Below are positions 6,764 to 14,045 of a stretch of 26,227 nt of DNA, in pieces; position 1 is the stretch's first letter, and each line of letters begins with the position of its first letter. The DNA comes from Anaerolineaceae bacterium. Its GTDB lineage: Bacteria > Chloroflexota > Anaerolineae > Anaerolineales > Anaerolineaceae. The stretch lies in NCBI GenBank assembly GCA_011620465.1, contig WOZC01000169.1, positions 10,492 to 36,718 of the forward strand. The letters are read 5' to 3'. Below the pieces are notes generated by a model, which was not told the DNA's origin, did no database searches, and saw nothing but the letters and a program-made list of their open reading frames with translations. A program made the position numbers and the translations under genes.

Positions 6764-7288
6764 ATGGATGATTTTCAAGCATTAGAACCACAATTTGATG
6801 AACGCGTAATCGATATCGCTCGCGTAGCCAAGGTTGTTAAAGGCGGTCGTCGGTTCTCTTTTAGAGTGACCATCGTTGTTGGTGACAATAACGGTAATGT
6901 CGGCTTGGGCACTGGAAAAGCTGGTGCTGTGCCGGACGCCATGCGCAAAGCAACTGAGCGTGCTCACAAGAACATGCACAAGGTTAGTTTGATGGGCACA
7001 ACCATTGCTCACGAAGTGACTGGTACTCAAAGCGGTGCAAGAATATTGCTCAAACCCGCTTCACCTGGTACCGGCGTTATTGCAGCTGGTGGTGTTCGTG
7101 CGGTTTGTGAAGCCGCTGGAATTAAGGACATTCTGACCAAATCGTTGGGCAGCTCAAATATGCTCAACATTGTTCAGGCAACTTTTGACGCGCTTTCTCA
7201 ATTGAAATCACCTGAGAGAGTTGCTTCTGAACGCGGTAAGGATATTTCTGAAGTGACCCCCTATTGGGAGCGGAGGAAGAATGGCTAA
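6764..7288 (+). CDS. rpsE: 30S ribosomal protein S5
   Basis: The product has 174 residues, typical for S5. The N-terminal double-stranded-RNA-binding-like domain has V-V-K-G-G-R-R-F-S-F and G-N-V-G-L-G-T-G-K-A; the C-terminal domain has K-P-A-S-P-G-T-G-V-I-A-A-G-G-V-R-A-V. S5 is near the mRNA entry tunnel with S3 and S4 and affects translation accuracy. AGAGGA at 6754-6759 is the ribosome-binding site. The gene's last eight bases overlap rpmD, whose ribosome-binding site is inside rpsE. Confidence 0.97.
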   Translation: MDDFQALEPQFDERVIDIARVAKVVKGGRRFSFRVTIVVGDNNGNVGLGTGKAGAVPDAMRKATERAHKNMHKVSLMGTTIAHEVTGTQSGARILLKPASPGTGVIAAGGVRAVCEAAGIKDILTKSLGSSNMLNIVQATFDALSQLKSPERVASERGKDISEVTPYWERRKNG

Positions 7289-7490
7289 GAAACAAACGAG
7301 CAAAACTCTCCGGATCAAACAAGTCAAGAGCGGTATTGGTTATCCCGTCCGGACTAAAAACACACTCAAGGCTCTGGGCTTTCGTAATGTTGGTGATGTT
7401 GTTGAACACCAGGAAAATGATGCCCTGTTAGGTATGCTGGACAAGGTCTCCCACCTGGTTGAGATCGAAACAGTGGATGAGGAGAAGTAA
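7281..7490 (+). CDS. rpmD: 50S ribosomal protein L30
   Basis: The product has 69 residues. The core matches L30 (K-S-G-I-G-Y-P-V-R-T-K-N-T-L-K-A-L-G-F), with about five to eight extra residues at each end compared with the common 59-60 residue form. L30 is a small 23S rRNA-binding protein of the 50S subunit. A strong GGAGGA at 7272-7277 lies within the end of rpsE, and the reading frames overlap by eight bases, so translation is probably coupled to S5. The next gene, rplO, starts three bases after the stop. Confidence 0.95.
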   Translation: MAKKQTSKTLRIKQVKSGIGYPVRTKNTLKALGFRNVGDVVEHQENDALLGMLDKVSHLVEIETVDEEK

Positions 7491-7492
7491 GC

Positions 7493-7951
7493 ATGCAATT
7501 ACACGATCTTAAACCCAATGAGGGTAGCAAGAAAAATCGCAAGCGTGTTGGTCGTGGTATGAGTAGCGGTCACGGCAAGACCTCTGGTCGTGGTACCAAG
7601 GGTCAAAACTCCCGCAGCGGAGGCGGTGTTCGCCTCTATCACGAAGGCGGCAATTTACCTTTCTATCGAAAACTGCCCTTCCTGCGGGGTGAAGGTTTCA
7701 CCCCGCGCAACCGTGTTCGTTACGCCGAAGTCAACCTGGATTCCTTGCAGGATTTCAAGGCTGGCGGCGAAGTAACCCCCGAAACCTTGAAGGAAGCCGG
7801 TCTGTTAAAAGGCAAAGGCTTACCCGTCAAGATCATGGGACGCGGTGAAATTAAAGTTGCCTTGAAGATCAAGGCTCATAAAGTTACCGAAGGTGCTCGC
7901 CAGAAGATTGAAGAGGCTGGTGGAAGTATCGAAACTATCGAGATCTCGTAG
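7493..7951 (+). CDS. rplO: 50S ribosomal protein L15
   Basis: The product has 152 residues. The N-terminal half is the expected Gly/Arg/Lys-rich extended region (V-G-R-G-M-S-S-G-H-G-K-T-S-G-R-G-T-K-G-Q), and the globular part carries the K-I-M-G-R-G-E-I motif followed by the L18e/L15 fold. L15 threads through 23S rRNA and is a late assembly protein. The gene sits between rpmD and secY, the standard arrangement; secY follows 17 bases later. Confidence 0.97.
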   Translation: MQLHDLKPNEGSKKNRKRVGRGMSSGHGKTSGRGTKGQNSRSGGGVRLYHEGGNLPFYRKLPFLRGEGFTPRNRVRYAEVNLDSLQDFKAGGEVTPETLKEAGLLKGKGLPVKIMGRGEIKVALKIKAHKVTEGARQKIEEAGGSIETIEIS

Positions 7952-7968
7952 CTAGAGGAGTTGGTTTA

Positions 7969-9300
7969 ATGAAACGATCATCCTGGCGCTTTTTATGGAA
8001 ATCAGAAGATATCCGCAACAAACTGCTGATATCTCTGCTATTGCTGGCTGTTTACAGACTGGCAGCTAATATTCCGGTGCCCGGAATTGACCGCGCTGCT
8101 GTCGCTGGGCTTTCCCAGATGACTGGTGCAGGCAGAAACCTGGTCAACCTGCTTGACCTATTGTCCGGTGGCGCGGTTTCGCAATTCTCAATTCTGGCTA
8201 TGGGCGTCTACCCATACATTACCGCGCAGATCATCCTGCAACTGCTCACGCCGGTTATTCCGGCGCTTGAGCGCAAAATGCAGGATGACCCGCGTGAAGG
8301 ACGCATCTGGATGGAAAAATGGACTGTTATCCTGACCATTCCCATGGCGCTTCTTTCTGCCTTTGGCCAGATCAACATCTTTAATCAGATGCTGCAAGGC
8401 AGTTCAATCATCTCTAACTGGGGCTTTACAGGCGCTAACCTTTTACCGACTGTCACAGCAATCATCACCATGGTTGCCGGTACGATGTTTGGTATCTGGA
8501 TTGGTCAACTCATTTCTGAGTTTGGCTTGCGCAATCAAGGGCTTTCATTGATCATCTTTGCTGGTATAGTCTCGAGATTCCCGGTTTCAATCGCCCGCAT
8601 GGTCAATGCTGCGGAACCCTGGTGGGTTTTCCTGGTGGTAATCGCGGTGTTTGTTGTCACTATTCTGGCAATCGTTTTTGTTCAGGGTGGTCGCCGGAAT
8701 ATCCCAGTGCTCTTCCCTGGACGCCGAATCGGCAATCGTATGTCCATGCCCGTTCGCTCTCAGCTTCCACTGATGGTGAATATGGCTGGCATGATCCCGA
8801 TCATCTTTGCGCAGAGCTTCCTGACTTTTCCAGCGATCCTCTCCTCCTTTTTCCTGAATTCTCAGACAAAATGGCTGAGCAATACCGCCTCATGGCTTTA
8901 TAAGGCTTTCGGCGGAGATACCTGGTGGTACCCCTTGATGTTCTTCTTACTGGTGGTAGCTTTTGCTTACTTCTACACGGATGTGTTGTTTGCCCAGCAA
9001 AATTACGGTGATAACCTTAAAAAGCAGGGTGCACAGATTCCCGGTGTAGTCCGAGGCAAACCAACCCAGGATTACCTGACTCGTGTTCAACGGCGCATCA
9101 CTTTACCGGGAGCTTTCTTCCTTGGTTTGGTGGCAGTTCTGCCTTTCATCATGACGTACTTTTTACCGGCTGGCAGCAATGGAACCAGCCTGATGCAAGC
9201 TTCTGGTTTGCTGATCGTTGTCGGTACCGTCCGTGAAACTGTGGAATTGATCGAAACTGAACTGCGCATGCACGGCTACGACGACAGGTTGATCAACTAA
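7969..9300 (+). CDS. secY: Preprotein translocase channel subunit SecY
   Basis: The product has 443 residues with about ten hydrophobic segments, the size of bacterial SecY. It forms the channel through which SecA-driven and co-translational export and membrane insertion take place. Signature regions include N-I-P-V-P-G-I-D near residues 34-41, Q-I-I-L-Q-L-L-T-P-V-I-P (plug and helix 2 region), G-G-R-R-N-I-P-V-L-F-P and the cytoplasmic G-A-Q-I-P-G-V-V-R-G-K-P-T loop near residue 355. The ATG follows GAGGAG at 7955-7960 by eight bases. The lipoproteins and proteases at the end of this window would be exported through it. Order rplO-secY-adk-map is standard. Confidence 0.98.
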   Translation: MKRSSWRFLWKSEDIRNKLLISLLLLAVYRLAANIPVPGIDRAAVAGLSQMTGAGRNLVNLLDLLSGGAVSQFSILAMGVYPYITAQIILQLLTPVIPALERKMQDDPREGRIWMEKWTVILTIPMALLSAFGQINIFNQMLQGSSIISNWGFTGANLLPTVTAIITMVAGTMFGIWIGQLISEFGLRNQGLSLIIFAGIVSRFPVSIARMVNAAEPWWVFLVVIAVFVVTILAIVFVQGGRRNIPVLFPGRRIGNRMSMPVRSQLPLMVNMAGMIPIIFAQSFLTFPAILSSFFLNSQTKWLSNTASWLYKAFGGDTWWYPLMFFLLVVAFAYFYTDVLFAQQNYGDNLKKQGAQIPGVVRGKPTQDYLTRVQRRITLPGAFFLGLVAVLPFIMTYFLPAGSNGTSLMQASGLLIVVGTVRETVELIETELRMHGYDDRLIN

Positions 9301-9314
9301 TAATTGAGATTACT

Positions 9315-9971
9315 ATGAACAAAAAAGCGACTTACATCGTCATGTTAGGGCCTCCAGGAGCCGGAAAAGGCACCCAGGCTAAGATCATCGCCGAAGAACT
9401 TGGATTAGTCCACATTTCCACGGGTGATCTTTTTAGAGAAAACTTGAGCAATGAGACCGAATTGGGCAAGCTTGCTGCCAGTTACATGAACAAAGGCGAA
9501 CTTGTCCCCGATGATGTGACCATCGCGATGGTTGAAGACCGTTTAAGCAGACCAGATTGTGAGAAGGGAGCCGTTTTGGATGGCTTCCCCCGTACTCCGG
9601 CTCAGGCTGAAGCTTTGGATGCCTTGTTGACAAAAATCGGAGGTCAGGTGGACCTGGTGCCTTTTATCCATGTCCCCAATGAAACCCTGGTTGAACGACT
9701 GAGCGGTCGCTGGATGAGCAAAGCTGGACGTGTTTACCATGCCCTGTATAACCCACCCAGAGTCGAGTGGATCGACGATATTGATGGCAGTGAACTTTAC
9801 CAAAGAGAAGATGACAAACCGGAAACGGTAGCCCATCGTATCGATGTTTACTACCTCCAGACTTCTCCCTTGATCGAGTACTATCAGAACATCGGCACTC
9901 TGGTGAAAATCGACGGAACCCAGTCAATCGAAAAAGTGACTGAAGATATTTTGAAAGTAGCGAAAGCATAA
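9315..9971 (+). CDS. adk: Adenylate kinase
   Basis: The product has 218 residues. The enzyme interconverts AMP + ATP and 2 ADP in the cytoplasm. The P-loop G-P-P-G-A-G-K-G-T is at residues 12-20; the AMP-binding H-I-S-T-G-D-L-F-R and D-G-F-P-R-T motifs follow. The LID domain (G-R-V-Y-H with N-P-P and later D-D-K-P-E-T-V) is of the long type without the four zinc-binding cysteines, like the E. coli enzyme. The gene follows secY by 14 bases with only a weak ribosome-binding site, and its stop codon directly abuts the map start codon. Confidence 0.98.
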   Translation: MNKKATYIVMLGPPGAGKGTQAKIIAEELGLVHISTGDLFRENLSNETELGKLAASYMNKGELVPDDVTIAMVEDRLSRPDCEKGAVLDGFPRTPAQAEALDALLTKIGGQVDLVPFIHVPNETLVERLSGRWMSKAGRVYHALYNPPRVEWIDDIDGSELYQREDDKPETVAHRIDVYYLQTSPLIEYYQNIGTLVKIDGTQSIEKVTEDILKVAKA

Positions 9972-10751
9972 ATGTACGGTTTTGAGTCAAGAGTAAACAT
10001 CAAATCGGAATCCGAGATTACGATTATGCGTGAGGCGGGTCGATTGAACCGCCAAACGCTTGAAGCGGTCAAAGCTGCCATTGCGCCGGGTGTGACAACT
10101 GGCGAGTTGAACGAGGTAGCCGAAAGCTTCCAGCGTCAACATGGCGTTTATTCACCTTTCAAGGATTACGATCCGGGCAATGGTGTCCCTTTTCCGGGAA
10201 GTATTTGCACAAGCATCAATGAAGTGCTGGTGCATGGCATCCCCGGGAAACGCAAGCTGCAAGAAGGTGATATCATTTCGATCGACTGTGGGGCAGTATA
10301 CCAGGGTTTCGTTGGTGATGCAGCCTTCACTATTGGCGTTGGCGAAATTTTGCCCAAGGCGCAGCATCTGATCGATGTGACCGCCAGGGCACTTGAAATT
10401 GCCACGGCTTTGATGGTGCCGGGTAATCACAGTGGTGATGTTGGCGCAGCCGTCGAAGAATATGTTGAGAGTGAAGGGTATTTCTGCACTCACACTTACA
10501 CCGGTCACGGTGTTGGTAGAGAAATGCACGAAGACCCGCAACTTACCAATTATGGTCAACCTGGCACAGGTTTTTTGCTGCGTGAGGGTATGACGATTGC
10601 CATCGAACCGATGGTTTTGGTGGGTACTCGACAGACAAAAGTTCTGGCTGATCACTGGACTGTAGTTTCGAAGAATGGCGGGCTTACCGCTCACCAGGAA
10701 GACACCATTGCAGTGACCAAAAACGGTCCTTTGGTGTTGACCGCGTTGTAA
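9972..10751 (+). CDS. map: Methionine aminopeptidase, type I
   Basis: The product has 259 residues. It removes the initiator methionine from new proteins. Metal ligands of the pita-bread fold are visible: Asp in S-I-D-C-G-A, Asp in F-V-G-D-A-A, His in Y-T-G-H-G-V-G-R, Glu in A-I-E-P-M and Glu in H-Q-E-D-T. The substrate-pocket segment I-N-E-V-L-V-H-G-I-P-G is also present. There is a slightly longer loop before C-T-S-I-N than in short type I enzymes (D-Y-D-P-G-N-G-V-P-F-P-G). The ATG directly follows the adk stop. No infA follows; a 160-base gap separates map from rpmJ. Confidence 0.97.
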   Translation: MYGFESRVNIKSESEITIMREAGRLNRQTLEAVKAAIAPGVTTGELNEVAESFQRQHGVYSPFKDYDPGNGVPFPGSICTSINEVLVHGIPGKRKLQEGDIISIDCGAVYQGFVGDAAFTIGVGEILPKAQHLIDVTARALEIATALMVPGNHSGDVGAAVEEYVESEGYFCTHTYTGHGVGREMHEDPQLTNYGQPGTGFLLREGMTIAIEPMVLVGTRQTKVLADHWTVVSKNGGLTAHQEDTIAVTKNGPLVLTAL

Positions 10752-10848
10752 AAAGAAGTCATAACGATTGGTGTGGCAACCATGCCGATCGATGAACGAT
10801 GATGAGCCAGGAAATTTGGCGAAATTGGATTAAAAGTAAGAAAAAGCC

Positions 10849-10877
10849 TTGCTAAGAGCAAGGTAAGTATGTATAAT
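10849..10877 (+). promoter_or_regulatory. Predicted sigma-70-type promoter for the rpmJ-rpsM-rpsK-rpsD-rpoA-rplQ group
   Basis: A perfect -10 box TATAAT (10872-10877) lies 17 bases downstream of TTGCTA (10849-10854, four of six matches to TTGACA). Transcription would start near 10884, 28 bases before the rpmJ ATG. The -35 box is inside a perfect 7-base inverted repeat, CCTTGCT-AAG-AGCAAGG (10847-10863), that could be an operator. It lies in the longest gene-free gap of the ribosomal block, which supports a real internal promoter. Confidence 0.7.
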
Positions 10878-10911
10878 AAGAACTTTGCGGAGAGAAGAAG
10901 GAGACTGCCTG

Positions 10912-11025
10912 ATGAAAGTATCAGCTTCAATTAAAAAACGCTGTAACAAGTGTAAAATCGTTAAACGTGAAGGACGACTTTACGTTATTTGTACGAACCC
11001 AAGACACAAACAGCGACAAGGATAG
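10912..11025 (+). CDS. rpmJ: 50S ribosomal protein L36, zinc form
   Basis: A 37-residue open frame starts at ATG 10912 and ends with TAG at 11023-11025. The protein begins M-K-V-S-A-S-I-K-K-R and has the L36 zinc ribbon: C11-x2-C14, then C27 and H32 (I-C-T-N-P-R-H-K-Q-R-Q-G at the end). L36 is the smallest 50S protein and stabilises 23S rRNA around the base of domain VI. A good AGAAGGAGA ribosome-binding site precedes the ATG. The gene precedes rpsM by ten bases, the standard order, but infA, its usual upstream neighbour, is absent. Confidence 0.96.
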   Translation: MKVSASIKKRCNKCKIVKREGRLYVICTNPRHKQRQG

Positions 11026-11035
11026 GTAATAGATT

Positions 11036-11425
11036 ATGGCACGTATAGAAGGTGTTGACCTCCCGCGCAACAAGCGCATTCAGATTGGACTGCGGTACAT
11101 CTATGGTATCGGTCCGAAAATTGCTGATGGTATTTTAGACGCCACTGGCGTTAATCCTGACATTCGTGTCAAGGATCTGCCCGAGGATGAAGTTTCTAAA
11201 CTCCGCGAATACATCGGTCAGAACTTAACTGTCGAAGGTGACCTGCGTCGTGAAGTTCAGATGAACATCAAACGCCTGGTCGAAATCGGCTGTTATCGTG
11301 GTTTGCGCCATCGCCGAAACCTGCCTGTTCGCGGTCAAAATACCCGCACAAATGCCCGTACCCGCAAGGGACCGAAACGAACCGTAGCCGGTCGTGGTCG
11401 CCGCCGCGGAGCAACCAAGAAATAA
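11036..11425 (+). CDS. rpsM: 30S ribosomal protein S13
   Basis: The product has 129 residues and starts M-A-R-I-E-G-V-D-L-P. The helix-two-turn-helix motif (Y-G-I-G-P-K-I-A-D-G-I-L) and the C-terminal basic tail with G-Q-N-T-R-T-N-A-R-T-R-K-G are the family hallmarks. S13 contacts P-site tRNA and forms intersubunit bridges with L5 through the 30S head. An unusually long 104-base spacer with inverted repeats separates it from rpsK. Confidence 0.97.
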   Translation: MARIEGVDLPRNKRIQIGLRYIYGIGPKIADGILDATGVNPDIRVKDLPEDEVSKLREYIGQNLTVEGDLRREVQMNIKRLVEIGCYRGLRHRRNLPVRGQNTRTNARTRKGPKRTVAGRGRRRGATKK

Positions 11426-11529
11426 GATCAATAAACTGGCTTTTTGATCACCAGGTGGGGTTCCCTTTCTCCCCAGCGGCAACCGGGTAAGAAGAAAGTC
11501 AGAGTTGAATAATTAAGTGAGGAAGAATT

Positions 11530-11934
11530 ATGGCTAAACAAGCACGTACAGCGCGTCGAACAACAGGTTCCCGCAAAGTTAAGCGCCAGATCTCGTCAGG
11601 ACAGGTGCATGTTTTTGCGTCCTTTAACAATACCATCGTGACTGTGACTGACATGCAAGGCAACACAATTTGTTGGGGCAGTTCTGGTTCTGCTGGTTTT
11701 AAGGGTTCCCGCAAAAGCACACCCTTCGCTGCTCGAATGGCGACAGAACAGACCATCAAAGTAGCCCAGCAAATGGGTCTGCAGGAAGTGGAACTGTTTG
11801 TTAAAGGACCTGGCCCCGGTCGGGAAGCTGCCATTCGTGCCGTACAGGCAATTGGACTGAAAGTTGTCAAGATTACTGACATGACTCCTGTGCCCCATAA
11901 CGGATGCAGACCTCCAAAGAAACGCCGCGTGTAG
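11530..11934 (+). CDS. rpsK: 30S ribosomal protein S11
   Basis: The product has 134 residues. It contains H-V-F-A-S-F-N-N-T-I-V-T-V-T-D (residues 27-41), the W-G-S-S-G-S-A-G-F-K-G-S-R-K-S-T-P segment, and ends with P-V-P-H-N-G-C-R-P-P-K-K-R-R, all diagnostic for S11. S11 sits in the platform near the E site and the Shine-Dalgarno helix. The ATG follows GAGGAAGA. The gene lies between rpsM and rpsD as in other alpha operons. Confidence 0.97.
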   Translation: MAKQARTARRTTGSRKVKRQISSGQVHVFASFNNTIVTVTDMQGNTICWGSSGSAGFKGSRKSTPFAARMATEQTIKVAQQMGLQEVELFVKGPGPGREAAIRAVQAIGLKVVKITDMTPVPHNGCRPPKKRRV

Positions 11935-11960
11935 TACAAAAGAAAAAGGATTAAGTTATT

Positions 11961-12599
11961 ATGGCAAGATATACAGAAGCAGTTTGTCGTTTGTGTCGCC
12001 GTGAGGGTGAAAAGCTGTTCCTCAAAGGAGCACGCTGCTACACCCCTAAATGCGCTATTGAAAAGAGACCTTATCCCCCGGGAATGCATGGCAAGATGAG
12101 TGCTGCCCGCCCAAGTCGTGAATCCGACTACGGCAAGCAGCTGCGTGCCAAACAAAAGACCCGTCGCGTTTACGGTATCTATGAGCGTCAGTTCCGCCGT
12201 TTCTATGGTCAGGCAGTAGCTATGCGCGGTCAAACAGGTACGAACCTTTTGACCATCCTGGAGACGAGGTTGGCTAATGTCGTCTATCGTTTGGGTTTCG
12301 CGGCTAGCCGCCCCCAGGCACGCATTCTGGTTACCCATGGTCATTTTTTGGTCAATGGTCGCCGTGCGGACATCCCCTCTTTTGGAGTCGAAGTTGACGA
12401 CGTGATCAGCGTAAAAGAAAGTTCCAGAGACAACGCTTATTTCAAGCACTTGCGTGAAGAAGCGGAAGGCCGGACTGTGCCAACCTGGTTGGCTCGCGAT
12501 TTGAACAATCTGTCCGGTCGCATGTTGCGCGAACCGGAACGCTCTGAAATCGATGGTAACCTCAACGAGCAACTGATCGTTGAATATTATTCTCGCTAA
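11961..12599 (+). CDS. rpsD: 30S ribosomal protein S4, zinc-binding form
   Basis: The product has 212 residues. The N-terminus has the zinc site of the C-plus form: C9-x2-C12 and C26-x4-C31. It is followed by P-Y-P-P-G-M-H-G-K, and an S4 RNA-binding domain begins near residue 95 (L-E-T-R-L-A-N-V-V-Y-R-L-G-F). S4 nucleates 30S assembly, contributes to decoding fidelity and represses its own operon in several bacteria. A short hairpin-forming spacer separates it from rpoA, so S4 feedback could act there, but this is conjecture. Confidence 0.97.
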   Translation: MARYTEAVCRLCRREGEKLFLKGARCYTPKCAIEKRPYPPGMHGKMSAARPSRESDYGKQLRAKQKTRRVYGIYERQFRRFYGQAVAMRGQTGTNLLTILETRLANVVYRLGFAASRPQARILVTHGHFLVNGRRADIPSFGVEVDDVISVKESSRDNAYFKHLREEAEGRTVPTWLARDLNNLSGRMLREPERSEIDGNLNEQLIVEYYSR

Positions 12600-12652
12600 T
12601 CAGGAGTCTTAGGGCGGTCTTTAAACACCGTTAGACTGAGAAGAGGTAAACC

Positions 12653-13621
12653 GTGACAAAGAAAATGGAATTGGTATCACCAAAAGTAGAGCGTTTAGAA
12701 GAGCTGCGTGATTATGGTAAGTTCACAATCAGCCCGTTGGAACGCGGATTTGGCGTTACCCTTGGTAACGCACTACGCCGAGTATTGCTTTCCTCACTTG
12801 ATGGGGCGGCGATCACATCGATCCATGTTTCAGACGTGATGCATGAATTCAGCACCATTCCTGGTGTTCGGGAAGATGTCATTCAGGTCATGTTGAACAT
12901 CAAACTGTTGCGTTTCAAGCTTCACAATGTTGATTCAGCAACTATTCATCTCGAGGTCAAGGGTCAGGGTACGATCACAGGCGCTGACATCGAGTGCCCT
13001 CCCGAAGTGGAAATTATCAACCCCGAATGTGAACTCTTCAGTATTAGCGAAAATGACGCTCATGTTGAGATGGAAATGACGGTTGAATACGGCAGAGGAT
13101 ACATCCCGGCAAATGACCGTTCAGACCATATGGCGATTGGCGTTTTACCTGTGGATGCAATTTTCTCCCCTGTACGCCGTGTAAATTGGGAAGTTACCAG
13201 CGCTCGCGTTGGTCACAGTACTGATTATGACCGATTGACGCTTGATATTTGGACTGATGGCACAATTTCACCTGAAAAAGCACTGATCGAATCATCTCGC
13301 ATCCTGATGCGCCAACTTGGAATTATCAGTGGCACCAGCGAAGAAATGCTGACCAAACCGATCGAAGTCATTGAAACAGAACAGCCAGTCATCAATCGTG
13401 ATGTTATTGAGACCCCGATTGAATCACTCGACCTTGGTGTGCGCGTCTTCAATTCTTTAAAACGCACTGGTATTACAACGGTTGGTGATGTGATGGAACT
13501 TTTAGACAAGGGCGAAAGCGCTATGCTTTCCATCCGTAATTTTGGAGAGAAAAGCTTGTCCGAGCTGAAAGCCAAGATGATCGAAAAAGGCTATATGAAA
13601 GAAGAAGTGGAGAACGAGTAA
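12653..13621 (+). CDS. rpoA: RNA polymerase alpha subunit
   Basis: The product has 322 residues. The N-terminal domain, with F-G-V-T-L-G-N-A-L-R-R-V-L-L-S-S-L, dimerises and assembles beta and beta'. The C-terminal domain starts near residue 257 (S-L-D-L-G-V-R-V-F-N-S-L-K-R, then I-R-N-F-G-E-K-S-L-S-E-L) and contacts UP elements and activators. The GTG at 12653 is chosen as start because GAGG at 12643-12646 is six bases upstream; the next candidate, ATG 12665, would be 18 bases away. The stop shares one base with rplQ (TAATG at 13619-13623). Confidence 0.97.
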   Translation: MTKKMELVSPKVERLEELRDYGKFTISPLERGFGVTLGNALRRVLLSSLDGAAITSIHVSDVMHEFSTIPGVREDVIQVMLNIKLLRFKLHNVDSATIHLEVKGQGTITGADIECPPEVEIINPECELFSISENDAHVEMEMTVEYGRGYIPANDRSDHMAIGVLPVDAIFSPVRRVNWEVTSARVGHSTDYDRLTLDIWTDGTISPEKALIESSRILMRQLGIISGTSEEMLTKPIEVIETEQPVINRDVIETPIESLDLGVRVFNSLKRTGITTVGDVMELLDKGESAMLSIRNFGEKSLSELKAKMIEKGYMKEEVENE

Positions 13622-14004
13622 TGCGGCACCAGATTAAAGGATATCGTCTTAACCGCAGCATGGGTCATCGCACCTCGATGCGAAAGACGATGATAAAACA
13701 ACTATTTGAATACGAACGAATTCAGACGACCTTGGCAAAGGCAAAATCGATTCAACCCGACGCCGAAAAACTGATCACACTGGCTAAGAATGTCCAAAAG
13801 GCAGACGACACCCTAAAGATCAACGCCCGACGACAGGCTGCCAGTGAACTTGGCAATGCCAGCAATGAGATCGTTAAGAAACTGTTTGATGATATTGCCC
13901 CGCGTTTCACCTCCCGCAAGGGTGGTTATACCCGCCTGCTCAAACTCGGACCCCGTCAAGGCGATAACGCTGAGATGGTCGTTTTAGAGCTGGTCTCGGA
14001 ATAA
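13621..14004 (+). CDS. rplQ: 50S ribosomal protein L17
   Basis: The product has 127 residues. It starts M-R-H-Q-I-K-G-Y-R-L-N-R-S-M-G-H-R and continues with the conserved L-F-E-Y-E-R-I-Q-T-T-L-A-K-A-K segment; the end has G-G-Y-T-R-L-L-K-L-G-P-R-Q-G-D-N-A, all diagnostic. L17 lies at the tunnel exit side of the 50S subunit. The start overlaps the rpoA stop by one base. The gene is followed by truA after 41 bases containing a hairpin. Confidence 0.97.
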   Translation: MRHQIKGYRLNRSMGHRTSMRKTMIKQLFEYERIQTTLAKAKSIQPDAEKLITLAKNVQKADDTLKINARRQAASELGNASNEIVKKLFDDIAPRFTSRKGGYTRLLKLGPRQGDNAEMVVLELVSE

Positions 14005-14022
14005 ACGCGGTGATTTAGAAGC

Positions 14023-14045
14023 GCCTTTCAGGAAAATCGAAAGGC
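14023..14045 (+). promoter_or_regulatory. Hairpin abutting the truA start codon
   Basis: GCCTTTC (14023-14029) and GAAAGGC (14039-14045) form a perfect seven-base stem with a nine-base loop, and the stem ends immediately before ATG 14046. The only Shine-Dalgarno-like bases (AGGA in the loop, AAAGG in the 3' arm) are within it, so the structure may limit truA translation. Confidence 0.45.

Noticed and set aside
11499..12572. Long minus-strand open frame (357 codons) across rpsK and rpsD
   Set aside because: It is antisense to two canonical ribosomal-protein genes, has no family signature, and its composition is explained by the codon use of the plus-strand genes.
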